In this document: piece by piece, positions 53,442 through 61,199 of the stretch
How the letters are laid out: every line of letters begins with the position of its first letter
Position numbering within the stretch: the first letter of the stretch is position 1
Source of the DNA: Nocardia vulneris
GTDB taxonomy: Bacteria > Actinomycetota > Actinomycetes > Mycobacteriales > Mycobacteriaceae
NCBI RefSeq assembly: GCF_001613425.1
Contig: NZ_BDCI01000048.1
Coordinates: 1-64,000 of the forward strand
Length of the DNA: 64,000 nucleotides
Direction: 5' to 3'
Position numbers and translations under genes: made by a program
Notes under the pieces: generated by a model
The model's input: only the letters and a program-made list of their open reading frames with translations
Told to the model about the DNA's origin: nothing
Databases searched by the model: none

Positions 53442-54296
53442 CTACCCTTCTGCTGATTCGGTAACGGCAGGTGTTGGAGTCCTCACGCAGCAGTCGGTGC
53501 CCGCTGCCAGGGCCAGTAGGGTCCACACTGATTGCTGCTCGCCGGTCATGGCTTGCCATTCAGTGTGGAAGTCGGCGTCGTCGACAGGCCAGGAGTGGCG
53601 GGTGGACAATCGGCAGACGCTTGAGCGCAGGGTCGTGTCGATCGGGTAGACGGTGAAGTCGTTGCTGTGGTCGGCGACCGCACGCGCAATCGCCGTGCGG
53701 TCAAGCTGGGGCATCACTTTGGTGATCGCTTCGACAAGCTTGACCGCCGGGGCCCCCGAGCCGAGCAACTCGCGCCACTGCTCGCCGTGGCGGAGATAGG
53801 CGTCGGCTGCTAGTTGCAGGGCAGGGAGTTTCACTCGCACCAGAAGGTCCGTGACGTCCTCGCGTCCTAGCGCAGCGATCACGTCGGGGCGCGGGAACAA
53901 CCAGCCGGTGTTGCCGTCGGGGGTGTGGATGCGGCGGCCGTAGGTGCAACACAGCCGGTAGTAGAAACGTTGCAGATGTTTTGGGGTCAGGAATTGTCCG
54001 AGCAGCGCGGCGCCCAGGGCGTCCCACAGGTCTGGGTTGGCCAGCCGGGTGACCGTGCCGAGCGCGCGTAATGGTGCGGTCAGGGTGAGCGGGCCGGTGA
54101 GGGTGGCTGGATCGAAGTAGCCGACTGTGATCGGCACGGGGCGTGCGTCGGCGGGTTGGCAGTTGATGAACAGGGTCTGGGGGAGGTCCTCGGCGGTCAC
54201 GATCGAAATCCTGTGATGGTTATCGGTGAGGACGCGGTGTGCGCGTCCGTCCTCAGAGCGGTTCCATCCGGGATGGTCGAGCATCACGGTGGGCAT
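53442..54296 (-). CDS. HhH-GPD-like DNA glycosylase homologue (AlkA-like), last gene of the nine-gene operon
   Basis: 284 residues from ATG 54296, preceded by CAGGAG. Segments PLRALGTVTRLANPDLWDAL, GAALLGQFLTPKHLQRFYYR, DVTDLLVRVKLPALQLAADAY and ADHSNDFTVYPIDTTLRS follow the AlkA/HhH-GPD order, where the last segment carries the catalytic aspartate (ND or PID). The typical HhH hairpin (LPGIGPWTA) is weak here (here VMPQLDRTAIA), so DNA binding or activity may be altered. Similar proteins occur in actinobacteria beside DUF4254 and Nudix genes, from memory. It may remove or sense a damaged or modified base. Confidence 0.6.
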   Translation of the reverse strand: MPTVMLDHPGWNRSEDGRAHRVLTDNHHRISIVTAEDLPQTLFINCQPADARPVPITVGYFDPATLTGPLTLTAPLRALGTVTRLANPDLWDALGAALLGQFLTPKHLQRFYYRLCCTYGRRIHTPDGNTGWLFPRPDVIAALGREDVTDLLVRVKLPALQLAADAYLRHGEQWRELLGSGAPAVKLVEAITKVMPQLDRTAIARAVADHSNDFTVYPIDTTLRSSVCRLSTRHSWPVDDADFHTEWQAMTGEQQSVWTLLALAAGTDCCVRTPTPAVTESAEG

Positions 54297-54349
54297 GGTT
54301 ACTCCTGTGGGTTCTCGAACTCGATAGGTGGGCAACGGGTTAGTGCGGG

Positions 54350-54802
54350 TCACCAGGGGCCGAGAAAGGTGGTGGGGACGCGTCGGGTGCCGTGGCGAAG
54401 TTCGTCGATGAGGTCTTGGTAGCCGCGGGCGAGATCGCATAGGCGGGTCCAGGCGTCTTCGTAGAGTTGGTCGGAGGCGTAGGCGAGCGCGACGAAGGTT
54501 TGATGGGTCAACTGGGCGAGTCGATCCACCACTTGCCCAAGGGTTTCGGTGTGGAGCGGGGCTGTCGGTGCAGGGGGGAGGGTGTCGAGGACCCAGGTGT
54601 CGATGGCGCGAACCAGCTGGATCCGATGCCAGGCAAGTCGCTCGTCTTGACCTGGGGCGGTTTCGAGATCAGCGTGGATTTGGGCCAGTTCGGCGGCGGC
54701 ATCGAGGACCGGGTGAGCGCTGATGAGCGGCATACCGCGACACGCCATCAGCAGTAGATCTTTACCGGGGATTTCCGCCGGGTCGGCGAGGCGGGCAGTC
54801 AT
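54350..54802 (-). CDS. DUF4254-family protein
   Basis: 150 residues; ATG 54802 overlaps the stop of the 36-residue gene (ATGA). Conserved-looking helices: LLLMACRGMPLISAHPVLDA, HADLETAPGQDERLAWHRI, LVRAIDTWV and YEDAWTRLCDLARGYQDLID. The DUF4254 family has no known function. Position between the small peptide and the glycosylase homologue makes it part of the nine-gene operon. Confidence 0.7.
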   Translation of the reverse strand: MTARLADPAEIPGKDLLLMACRGMPLISAHPVLDAAAELAQIHADLETAPGQDERLAWHRIQLVRAIDTWVLDTLPPAPTAPLHTETLGQVVDRLAQLTHQTFVALAYASDQLYEDAWTRLCDLARGYQDLIDELRHGTRRVPTTFLGPW

Positions 54803-54909
54803 GGCGCTGGGACTAGCGGTAGGCGGAGTCGGCCGGCCTCGGGCGGCCCGAGGTGGTGGATCTGCCCGCGTCTGTCAGCGAGCAGGGGTATGGGCGGCGT
54901 GTGGAACAT
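54799..54909 (-). CDS. 36-residue peptide gene
   Basis: ATG 54909 follows AAGGAGCGCTGAG, and the upstream gene's TGA sits one base before it; its own stop overlaps the next ATG. The peptide starts MFHTPPIPLLADRRGQIHHL and ends PLVPAP, with four His/Pro clusters. Perfect coupling at both ends argues that it is translated. Function unknown. Confidence 0.65.
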   Translation of the reverse strand: MFHTPPIPLLADRRGQIHHLGPPEAGRLRLPLVPAP

Positions 54910-54910
54910 C

Positions 54911-55435
54911 TCAGCGCTCCTTGTCTTCGGTGCCGGGAGTCGTGGCGGTCGTGTGATAGCCGCGTCGTTGTCGAGCGTGGATGCCGTGTGCGCGGCTGTA
55001 GAGGCCCAGCACGGTCTGGGTCGTTTCAGTGACCAGCGGCGTCTCGGCGACCAGGCTGGTCCAGGTGTAGGCGTCATGGTCGATCACCTCGATCGGCTCC
55101 GGCACCGCCACATCGACAACGAAGGCCACCAGCCGCTGCCTTGTGCCCAAATCGCTGGCGGCGCCGTCGAGTTGGGTCAGTACTTGCGTGATCGACCCGG
55201 CGCGCAGACAGGTCGCAGTACGAACAAGCGTGATGATCGCTGAAGACAAGTCCTCGCTGAGATCTAATGCGCCGGTAGGTATTTCCCACTCGCCTTCGAT
55301 CGCCTTATCCACGACGGGGCGACGCAACAGCAGCACTTTGCCGTCGTGGCGGACCACCACAGCGACCGAGAGTTGCTCGATACCATCGCGCCGTGCGGCG
55401 CTGGTGAGCAGGCGCAAGTCCGGTACCTCAGACAT
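54911..55435 (-). CDS. Nudix-fold protein lacking the Nudix box
   Basis: 174 residues from ATG 55435. The fold is recognisable: LSVAVVVRHDGKVLLLRRPV, GEWEIPTGALD, RLVAFVVDVAVPEP and the C-terminal YTWTSL. The catalytic box (G-x5-E-x7-REUxEExGU) is absent: in its place stands LSEDLSSAIITLVRTATCLR, with only one acid. It is likely a binding protein rather than a hydrolase. It overlaps the preceding gene by eight bases and is followed at once by the 36-residue gene. Confidence 0.7.
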   Translation of the reverse strand: MSEVPDLRLLTSAARRDGIEQLSVAVVVRHDGKVLLLRRPVVDKAIEGEWEIPTGALDLSEDLSSAIITLVRTATCLRAGSITQVLTQLDGAASDLGTRQRLVAFVVDVAVPEPIEVIDHDAYTWTSLVAETPLVTETTQTVLGLYSRAHGIHARQRRGYHTTATTPGTEDKER

Positions 55436-55868
55436 CGTGGCCGCCTGACGGGAAAGCGCCCTTCTGGAGCAGGGGGTTGCCGACCCGTAGTCGTGTCATT
55501 CGATAAAGCCGATACCGCCGGGCAGCAGGATCGTGTTCTGGTCGGGTGGCGGGCAGGTCCCAAGCCTCGATCACCAAAGTGGCTGGGTCGGTCCACCGGA
55601 TCCGTACGGTGACCGCGCTGGCGCGTAGCCAGGGCTGGCTTTCGAACCAACTGCGGTGGACGACATCGGAGACGAGCAACTTGGTGGTCTGGGCGACCAA
55701 CGCCGCGTAGTACTGAACGCCCCAATGCTCACAGAACCAGACCGCGTCCTCGACCGCCTGCACGATAGGGCGTCTGTCCAGAGGCACGGTCGCGGTGATA
55801 GCCAGCTCGGCACCTGGCAGAAACGATATACGCTGGGTCGCTGGCTCGGCTACTTCGACAGAACACAT
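55428..55868 (-). CDS. Hypothetical protein of the nine-gene operon
   Basis: 146 residues from ATG 55868. Segments include RRPIVQAVEDAVWFCEHWGVQ, a likely helix, and RIRWTDPATLVIEAWDLPA, a likely strand pair. No family recognised. It overlaps the Nudix-like gene start by eight bases. Confidence 0.55.
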   Translation of the reverse strand: MCSVEVAEPATQRISFLPGAELAITATVPLDRRPIVQAVEDAVWFCEHWGVQYYAALVAQTTKLLVSDVVHRSWFESQPWLRASAVTVRIRWTDPATLVIEAWDLPATRPEHDPAARRYRLYRMTRLRVGNPLLQKGAFPSGGHDV

Positions 55869-55894
55869 GACTCACCACACTTTCCGATAGGGGG

Positions 55895-56080
55895 CTAAGG
55901 CATCCACAACCGTTGACAAGGAAAAGGTTTCAGCCCTGCCGTGAGGTTGTGATCGATCCAGACCACGGCCAGATGCTGGTCGTAGGCCGCGCGAGCGAAC
56001 GCAGCAGCGGCGCATTCCTCACCGCAGTAGTGCAAAACCGGCCCGTCGTAGAAACAGACAGTCAGATGACATTGCGACAT
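55895..56080 (-). CDS. 61-residue Cys-rich protein
   Basis: From ATG 56080 with GGGGTGG upstream. It starts MSQCHLTVCFYDGPVLHYCG, then EEC, giving C-x4-C...C-x3-C spaced as a small zinc-binding motif, followed by a helix and DHNLTAGLKPFPC. No family recognised. It lies in the operon between two hypotheticals. Confidence 0.55.
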   Translation of the reverse strand: MSQCHLTVCFYDGPVLHYCGEECAAAAFARAAYDQHLAVVWIDHNLTAGLKPFPCQRLWMP

Positions 56081-56098
56081 CGCGACCACCCCAGCCCG

Positions 56099-56434
56099 CT
56101 ACATCGGCCCGCGAACGGATACACATGGACTGGGCGGCCGAGTAAGTCGCGGCCATCGCCGCCGGGGCAGCGCGGTCCACACCTCTGCTCTGTGTCGTAA
56201 GACATCGAGCCACCCGGCGACGTGGGTGATCGAAGCCACCAGTACGACATTGACGACTTCGAAGTCGAGCCCTGCCAGCAGCAGGCAGAAACCCGAATCT
56301 GATTGCGTCAGAAGAACATCACCGTCCAACTCGACTCCGAGCTCGACAGCTAGGTCCTCGAGTGCGGCGATGTGGGCGTCGGTGGCCGGGCCTGAATGAT
56401 CCAGGCGCACAATCGCATACGCACGCCGGATCAC
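56099..56434 (-). CDS. Hypothetical protein coupled to the ATP-binding gene
   Basis: 111 residues; ATG 56434 overlaps the preceding stop (ATGA). It reads IRRAYAIVRLDHSGPATDAH, then ELGVELDGDVLLTQSD and a hydrophobic LLLAGLDFEVVNVVLVAS, ending in a basic tail. The first half resembles the fold of small alpha/beta proteins; nothing more can be said. Confidence 0.55.
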   Translation of the reverse strand: MIRRAYAIVRLDHSGPATDAHIAALEDLAVELGVELDGDVLLTQSDSGFCLLLAGLDFEVVNVVLVASITHVAGWLDVLRHRAEVWTALPRRRWPRLTRPPSPCVSVRGPM

Positions 56435-57399
56435 GAACGGCTCCTCGCGGAACGGCCGCTACATCGCGGGCGCGGTTCGTCGCCGGGCAGCCGGTAGCGA
56501 GGCAGGGGAAGGTCGAACCAGGTGACCGTGCCCCCGTCCTCTCCGCGGTCGCGGCTCACTTCGGCGACGTGCTGGCGATCGCACAGGTTTTGCAGTGCGA
56601 CGCTGATCGGCTCGTCGGCATGGTCGCGGGTTTCTTCGACCATGACGATCAACCGGACCGGGTAGCGCAGCCAGCGCACCGTCAGCCGGTTCGCCTGAGG
56701 TGCCTGATTCGTGCGGGTGGTGAAACGTATTGCCGCATTGACTACTTCGGTGAGGAGTGCGTCGACCTGTTCGACCAGATCTCCGAGTCCGGCGCGGGTG
56801 AGGTAGCGGTGGGCGCTGAGCCGTATGACCTCGAGTGCCAGGCCATACGCATCGACCTGCTCGACCCCCAGCTCCACCGGCCGGTCCTCGTCCAAATCCT
56901 CGTCACCCTCGTGAGCGAGCGTTTCCGTGTCGCGCTTGGGCGGTACCACAAGCGGTATCGAGATCGGGTGCACGTACTCGACCGATACCTCCGGATCGGT
57001 CCGCAAAATCCTTTGCAGTACAACGTTTCTCGGGTACCCAAGGCCGTCGAAATGACGTGGTGACGGCGCGATCACATACACCCCACCCCACTGTGACAAC
57101 GCGTCCAGCATCGATGTAAACGCCGGTGTCGGCGGCGGCGCCGTCAGCAGTCGGGATACGTCGACACCTTCCCTCGCCGCGATCTCGTGGAGCCCCTCGA
57201 TGATTCCCGGGCCCGAACACTCGTCCAGCGCAGCGAGCAACGACCACAACGCGGTGACCGGCGAACCTACCTCGCAGAACACGCGACCCCGGATGCTGCC
57301 ACCACACCTCGCGGCGAGCGCCTCCATCTGCGCCTCCGCCTCCGTGCGCCGAGCCCCAACCAACGGCAGTTGCATATAACCGAAAATTTCAGTGGGCAT
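56431..57399 (-). CDS. Protein with C-terminal histidine-kinase-type ATP-binding domain
   Basis: 322 residues from ATG 57399 (GCGGAG upstream). The C-terminal 130 residues fit an HATPase_c/RsbW-like fold: LVEQVDALLTEVVNAAIRF (N-box), RLTVRWLRYPVRLIVMVEET (strands; the G1-box DxG is weak) and GGTVTWFDLPLP. The N-terminal part begins EIFGYMQLPLVGARRTEAEA and resembles the small alpha/beta fold often seen before such domains. Kinases of the RsbW type phosphorylate anti-sigma antagonists; here there is no sigma gene nearby. Part of the nine-gene operon. Confidence 0.6.
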   Translation of the reverse strand: MPTEIFGYMQLPLVGARRTEAEAQMEALAARCGGSIRGRVFCEVGSPVTALWSLLAALDECSGPGIIEGLHEIAAREGVDVSRLLTAPPPTPAFTSMLDALSQWGGVYVIAPSPRHFDGLGYPRNVVLQRILRTDPEVSVEYVHPISIPLVVPPKRDTETLAHEGDEDLDEDRPVELGVEQVDAYGLALEVIRLSAHRYLTRAGLGDLVEQVDALLTEVVNAAIRFTTRTNQAPQANRLTVRWLRYPVRLIVMVEETRDHADEPISVALQNLCDRQHVAEVSRDRGEDGGTVTWFDLPLPRYRLPGDEPRPRCSGRSARSRS

Positions 57400-57631
57400 C
57401 GACTACTCCGCCCAATGCTGCGCTCAGTTTGGGTTGGACCCCGAGCGCTAAGTGATCTGATGCAATTGCGTTGCGAGGCAGAATTTTCAGCATCACAGCA
57501 CTTCTGGTGAAGGGCTGATATTCACACGGTGTATCTGAACCGGCGGCGATCCAGTCCATCGCGCCGACGAGTCGGTCTCGGCGTCTGGTTCGATTGCCGA
57601 CTATCTGTGTCGAGCGCTGGAGAGCAGCCAT
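57389..57631 (-). CDS. First gene of the nine-gene operon, 80 residues, unknown
   Basis: ATG 57631 follows GAGGATC. It overlaps the next start by eleven bases. The sequence (MAALQRSTQIVGNRTRRRDR, GAMDWIAAGSD, VMLKILPRNAIASDH) has a basic N-terminus and no transmembrane helix. Called for its ribosome site and overlap. Confidence 0.5.
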   Translation of the reverse strand: MAALQRSTQIVGNRTRRRDRLVGAMDWIAAGSDTPCEYQPFTRSAVMLKILPRNAIASDHLALGVQPKLSAALGGVVDAH

Positions 57632-57677
57632 CGCTGATCCTCGTTCCCGATCGTGTCCGCAGTAGATCTATGTTCTG

Positions 57678-57720
57678 CATATCATAAGCAAATATATAAG
57701 CACATACAATAGCTGATATG
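57678..57720. promoter_or_regulatory. Candidate operator in the divergent promoter of the nine-gene operon
   Basis: CATATCA (57678-57684) and TGATATG (57714-57720) form an inverted repeat, and ATAAGCA occurs twice in direct order between them (57684-57690, 57696-57702). The region is the only AT-rich part of the divergent spacer and likely binds the DUF5753 regulator encoded next door. Confidence 0.45.
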
Positions 57721-57787
57721 TAGCGAAGGCTGGGTAGACTCGGCGTGGTGAATACTGGGGTGTCCCTAACCCGCTGGAGGAACGACT

Positions 57788-58645
57788 GTGACCGTCAGCC
57801 GCTCGCACCCGTCCGCGCTGCGATTTCTGATCGGCCATGAGCTGAGAAGCGCGAGGCTTCGCGCACGCGTCAGTCAAGCAGCTGCGGCCCAGGAGCTGGG
57901 ATGTACGCAACCGAAGATCAACAACATGGAGACCGGCAAATATCAGCAACAGCCCGAGGAGGCGGCCAAGCTGATGCGGCTTTACGGCGCGGACCAAGAC
58001 CAGATCAGTCGCATCGAATCACTGGTGCGAAGAGCAGACGACGGAACCCAGCTGGCTCCGTACAGTGACGTGCTGCCTGACTGGTTCCGTACCTTCGCCG
58101 GTCTTGAAGCGTTGGCCGCAAGTCAATTCACCTATCAGGCAATGACTCTCACGGGTCAGCTCCAGACTGAGGCGTATGCCGCCGCGCTCCTGAGCGGAGG
58201 ATTGCAGATCGCGCCGTTGGACTTGCCGCAAGCCATCAAGGCGCGAATGGCACGCCAGCGATTGACGTCGGAAGCGAGTCCACTGGACCTGGAGGTCGTC
58301 GTGGAGGAAGACACCCTCACGCGGCTCGTCGGCGGGCCAGAGGTGATGATCGAGCAGCTGCGGCACCTGCTCGACCTGACACAGCGACCCAACGTCAAGC
58401 TGCAGGTGATGCCGAAAGCCACGGCGGTACACGTCGGCCTCGACGGGGACTTCACGCTGCTGAGTTTCGCCGAAGCGCAGAGCCTCGGCTACATCGAATA
58501 CCAAACCGGGTCGCTGTACGTGCAAGACCCTGATCAAGTCGCGCTGTATAAACTGATTGCTGATCGACTCCAAACGTTGGCCCTGTCCGCAGATGAGTCT
58601 GCTCAGGTCATCCTGGAACATGTCGATCGTCTGCAACGAGCGTAG
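57788..58645 (+). CDS. XRE-family regulator with DUF5753 (Scr1-type)
   Basis: 285 residues; GTG 57788 follows GGAGGAACGACT. Residues about 14-70 form the helix-turn-helix (ELRSARLRARVSQAAAAQEL, CTQPKINNMETGKYQ). The rest is DUF5753: PDWFRTFAGLEALA, TGQLQTEAYAAALL, RLTSEASPLDLEVVVEE, RPNVKLQVMPKATAVH and SLYVQDPDQVA. Such regulators pair with DUF397 proteins, whose gene follows nine bases on. The pair often controls adjacent genes, here possibly the divergent nine-gene operon. Confidence 0.9.
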   Translation: MTVSRSHPSALRFLIGHELRSARLRARVSQAAAAQELGCTQPKINNMETGKYQQQPEEAAKLMRLYGADQDQISRIESLVRRADDGTQLAPYSDVLPDWFRTFAGLEALAASQFTYQAMTLTGQLQTEAYAAALLSGGLQIAPLDLPQAIKARMARQRLTSEASPLDLEVVVEEDTLTRLVGGPEVMIEQLRHLLDLTQRPNVKLQVMPKATAVHVGLDGDFTLLSFAEAQSLGYIEYQTGSLYVQDPDQVALYKLIADRLQTLALSADESAQVILEHVDRLQRA

Positions 58646-58654
58646 GAGCATGGA

Positions 58655-59026
58655 ATGACTTCCCGGGACCGTCTGACGTGGCGGACCTCCAGCTACAGCG
58701 GAACCAACGGTGGGCAATGCGTCGAGATCGCGTTCGATCCGGCGACGCAGCGGGTGCTGATGCGCGACACCAAATTTCAGCGAACCGCGGCTGGTGATGG
58801 CGCAGATCAGCCAGTGATAGAGATACCTGATTCCGATTGGCCGGCCTTTCTCGCCTCGGCGACGACTCCGACCTCCGGGATCGCTCGCAAAACCCCATCC
58901 ATTGAGCCTCACCCTTCAGGGGACGTGACGGTCCGCGGAGCGGACGGAACCACCCTGACCTTCACTGCTGGAGAGTGGACAGCTTTTACTTCCGGCGTTT
59001 CGGACGGAGAGTTCACGGCTGCGTAG
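58655..59026 (+). CDS. DUF397 protein with a second partial repeat
   Basis: 123 residues. The first half is a full DUF397: LTWRTSSYSGTNGGQCVEIA, VLMRDTKF and PVIEIPDSDWPAFLA. The second half repeats the C-terminal strands (VTVRGADGTTLTFTAGEW, TAFTSG), so it is a one-and-a-half copy. DUF397 proteins act as antagonists or partners of DUF5753 regulators, as here. Confidence 0.88.
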   Translation: MTSRDRLTWRTSSYSGTNGGQCVEIAFDPATQRVLMRDTKFQRTAAGDGADQPVIEIPDSDWPAFLASATTPTSGIARKTPSIEPHPSGDVTVRGADGTTLTFTAGEWTAFTSGVSDGEFTAA

Positions 59027-59084
59027 GCGAGATGTGCGGTTGCCCTGCACATCGTACGAGCGGATGGCCGGTCTTCCGCAAGAG

Positions 59085-59555
59085 TTAGCCATCTCCCGGA
59101 GTGGGGCGGGACTCAGTGTCGCGAAGCCGAGAGTGACCGGTCCACCTGTGCCAAGTGGATCGTGCATCGGCGTGGATGGCTTCCCTCAGCGCGCCGGGAC
59201 GTAAGTCAGTGGTGGTGAGCTGATTTGTCGGTAGCCAGTCGAATTCCAGATGTGGTTCCTGGCTTAGGGGTTGTCCGTCCAGCGCGACGTCGAAGACCAA
59301 GTTGATTTCGTGCCGGGTGTTTCGATCGTCATCGACGTAGCCGTGCTCGATCACTGCGACCATGCCGAGGACCGTGGCACCGGTGCCGAGTTCTTCGGCG
59401 ATTTCGCGGATGAGTGCGGCTTCGACTGGTTCGCCTGGTTCTACGTGCCCGCCGGGTAGGAACACCCATTTCTTGCCGCGTTCACGTGCTACCAGCAGCT
59501 TGTCACCGTCACGAATGACTGCGCGGGCGATGATTTCGGTTGTGGCGGTGCTCAT
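59085..59555 (-). CDS. Nudix hydrolase
   Basis: 156 residues from ATG 59555. A complete Nudix box lies at about residues 35-57: GGHVEPGEPVEA then ALIREIAEELG. Early strands RAVIRDGDKLLVARERGK and later INLVFDVALDGQPL, PHLEFDWLP complete the fold. It should hydrolyse a nucleoside diphosphate linked to another group; the substrate is not evident. It faces the APH-like gene divergently. Confidence 0.9.
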   Translation of the reverse strand: MSTATTEIIARAVIRDGDKLLVARERGKKWVFLPGGHVEPGEPVEAALIREIAEELGTGATVLGMVAVIEHGYVDDDRNTRHEINLVFDVALDGQPLSQEPHLEFDWLPTNQLTTTDLRPGALREAIHADARSTWHRWTGHSRLRDTESRPTPGDG

Positions 59556-59596
59556 CTGGGCCCAATCTTGTCGGAGGTGACTCGTACGGTGAATGG

Positions 59597-60565
59597 GTGA
59601 TTTCGGAGCTTACCGCTGAGGATGCGGCACGTGGCGTGCGGCAGGTCGTTCCCGATGTTGGTCATGTGTTTCCTGTCCGGCCCCTTCGGCAGGGGCGTAA
59701 TCATGTGTCGTGGGTGATGTCGTCGGCGCGGGGGATGCTGGTGTGCAAGGTGCTGGTTGGGCTGGGCACGTCGCTGGCGCAGCGCCTCGCCGAGCATCGG
59801 CGACTCTGCGAGCACGACGCTCCTGTCGCGCCGTTGGTGGCGTTCGCGGAGTCGTGTCCTGCGGTCGGCGACCGGCCTTTGGTGGTGCTCGAGTTTGTGG
59901 CAGGTATCGACGCCGAAGAGGCGGCACCGTCGTTGGGCGCTTCCGTTATGCGGGAGTTGATGCGTGATTCGGGTGCTGCGGCCGCGCGGTTGCACCGAGT
60001 CGCAGTCGCTGGATTCGGTGATCCGGTATCCGGTCTCGGAGCAGGTCCTGGGACCTGGTCTGAAGTTGTCGAGGTGCGCGCGCACAGCCTCGTCGAGTCG
60101 ACCGTCGTGGATTCGACGACCGCGCGGTTGCTGGGGTCGGCGGCTGATCTGTTGTGCGGTTTGGCAACTGAACTGGCTGAGGTGAGGCCGGCCGCGGCAC
60201 ATCTGGATCTGTTCCTTCCCAATATTCTGGTCGATCCTGACGGTCGGTTCCTGCGGCTGCTGGACCTCGAACACCTGCGTTGGGTCGACCCGGTGATGGA
60301 CTTTGTCAAACCTGCGATGTGGATGTTCGCTCAGCGCTGCGACTGGGCGGGAGCTTTTGCCGATGGCTCCGCTTCGGTGGCTGGGTGGCCGCGGTGGTGG
60401 GAACCGCGGATTTCGGTGGCGACGGGGCTGGAGTTGATCAGCGGAGTCGACTATTGGGCACAGGTCGGCGACCGTGACATGTTCGAGGACTACTCGCGCC
60501 GCTTGCGGGCGTGGCTGAATTCCGATGGCGCAGAACATGCCTGGTTTGCGCTCAGTCAAGGATGA
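59597..60565 (+). CDS. Aminoglycoside-phosphotransferase-like kinase
   Basis: 322 residues from GTG 59597, chosen as the first in-frame start after the divergent spacer. Brenner-type catalytic motif HLDLFLPN (H-x-D-x4-N) occurs at about 220, followed by the magnesium-binding RLLDLEHLRW. The N-lobe has LVCKVLVG with the ATP lysine, and VLEFVAG as hinge. These kinases phosphorylate antibiotics, choline or other small molecules. Its 3' end overlaps the P-loop gene on the other strand by 14 bases. Confidence 0.75.
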   Translation: MISELTAEDAARGVRQVVPDVGHVFPVRPLRQGRNHVSWVMSSARGMLVCKVLVGLGTSLAQRLAEHRRLCEHDAPVAPLVAFAESCPAVGDRPLVVLEFVAGIDAEEAAPSLGASVMRELMRDSGAAAARLHRVAVAGFGDPVSGLGAGPGTWSEVVEVRAHSLVESTVVDSTTARLLGSAADLLCGLATELAEVRPAAAHLDLFLPNILVDPDGRFLRLLDLEHLRWVDPVMDFVKPAMWMFAQRCDWAGAFADGSASVAGWPRWWEPRISVATGLELISGVDYWAQVGDRDMFEDYSRRLRAWLNSDGAEHAWFALSQG

Positions 60566-61199
60566 CCTTCGTGGCGTGCGTGGCGTAGGCTTCCCAATCG
60601 CTGTCTGTCGTGTCGATCACCGTGCATGGCAGCGGCGACGTCGCCACCCATGACATCAGTCGGCGCTGGGCATGGCAGACATATTCGGCTCGCAGAGCAT
60701 CGGTCTTGCCGAATTCTTCCAGGTAGCGAGCCCATTTCGGGCTTCTGTACTGTCGCGTCGATTCGATGCACTGGAGTTGGATTTGCGGCTCGGGTACGCG
60801 CAGCACGATCAGATGGAGGCCGAGATCGGTCAGACGTTGTTCGTGATCGAGCAATTCGGCTCGGTCAATCGGCAGTCGATAGACAGGCACGTCGAACGCC
60901 AGGCATTCCAGAACCGCGGTCGGGGTCCATTGATGTGCGAACCGGTGGTCGGGCAGCGTGCTCGAGCGGAAGCGGCGATCGGCGTCTTCGAGGAAGGTTG
61001 TCAGCTCCCGGAGCCACGACAAGATTCCGTCGGCCTTGCTGGGCACGCTGGCGTCCATGTAGGTGTGGGTGGTGATCGTCGCCGCCTGGGGCACTGCCAG
61101 CACCGATTGACAGTCGGCGTCGACCAGGTGCGCCAGGATACGTTGGTAGACAGAGGTTTTGCCCGCTCCCCAGACCCCAGCGATCACACATCCTCTCAT
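60552..61199 (-). CDS. P-loop NTPase, small-molecule kinase-like
   Basis: 215 residues; ATG 61199 overlaps the preceding stop (ATGA). Walker A is GVWGAGKTS at about 8-16. Later come LHLIVLRVPEPQIQLQCIES (a lid-like part with an Arg-rich tail, TRQYRSPKWARYL) and PCTVIDTTDSDW. The layout resembles nucleoside or shikimate-type kinases. The three genes of this operon are linked by ATGA overlaps. Confidence 0.72.
   Translation of the reverse strand: MRGCVIAGVWGAGKTSVYQRILAHLVDADCQSVLAVPQAATITTHTYMDASVPSKADGILSWLRELTTFLEDADRRFRSSTLPDHRFAHQWTPTAVLECLAFDVPVYRLPIDRAELLDHEQRLTDLGLHLIVLRVPEPQIQLQCIESTRQYRSPKWARYLEEFGKTDALRAEYVCHAQRRLMSWVATSPLPCTVIDTTDSDWEAYATHATKVILD

Noticed and set aside
59552..60559. 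335-codon minus-strand frame opposite the APH-like gene
   Set aside because: Composition is His/Arg/Pro-rich and the plus-strand frame has clear kinase motifs.
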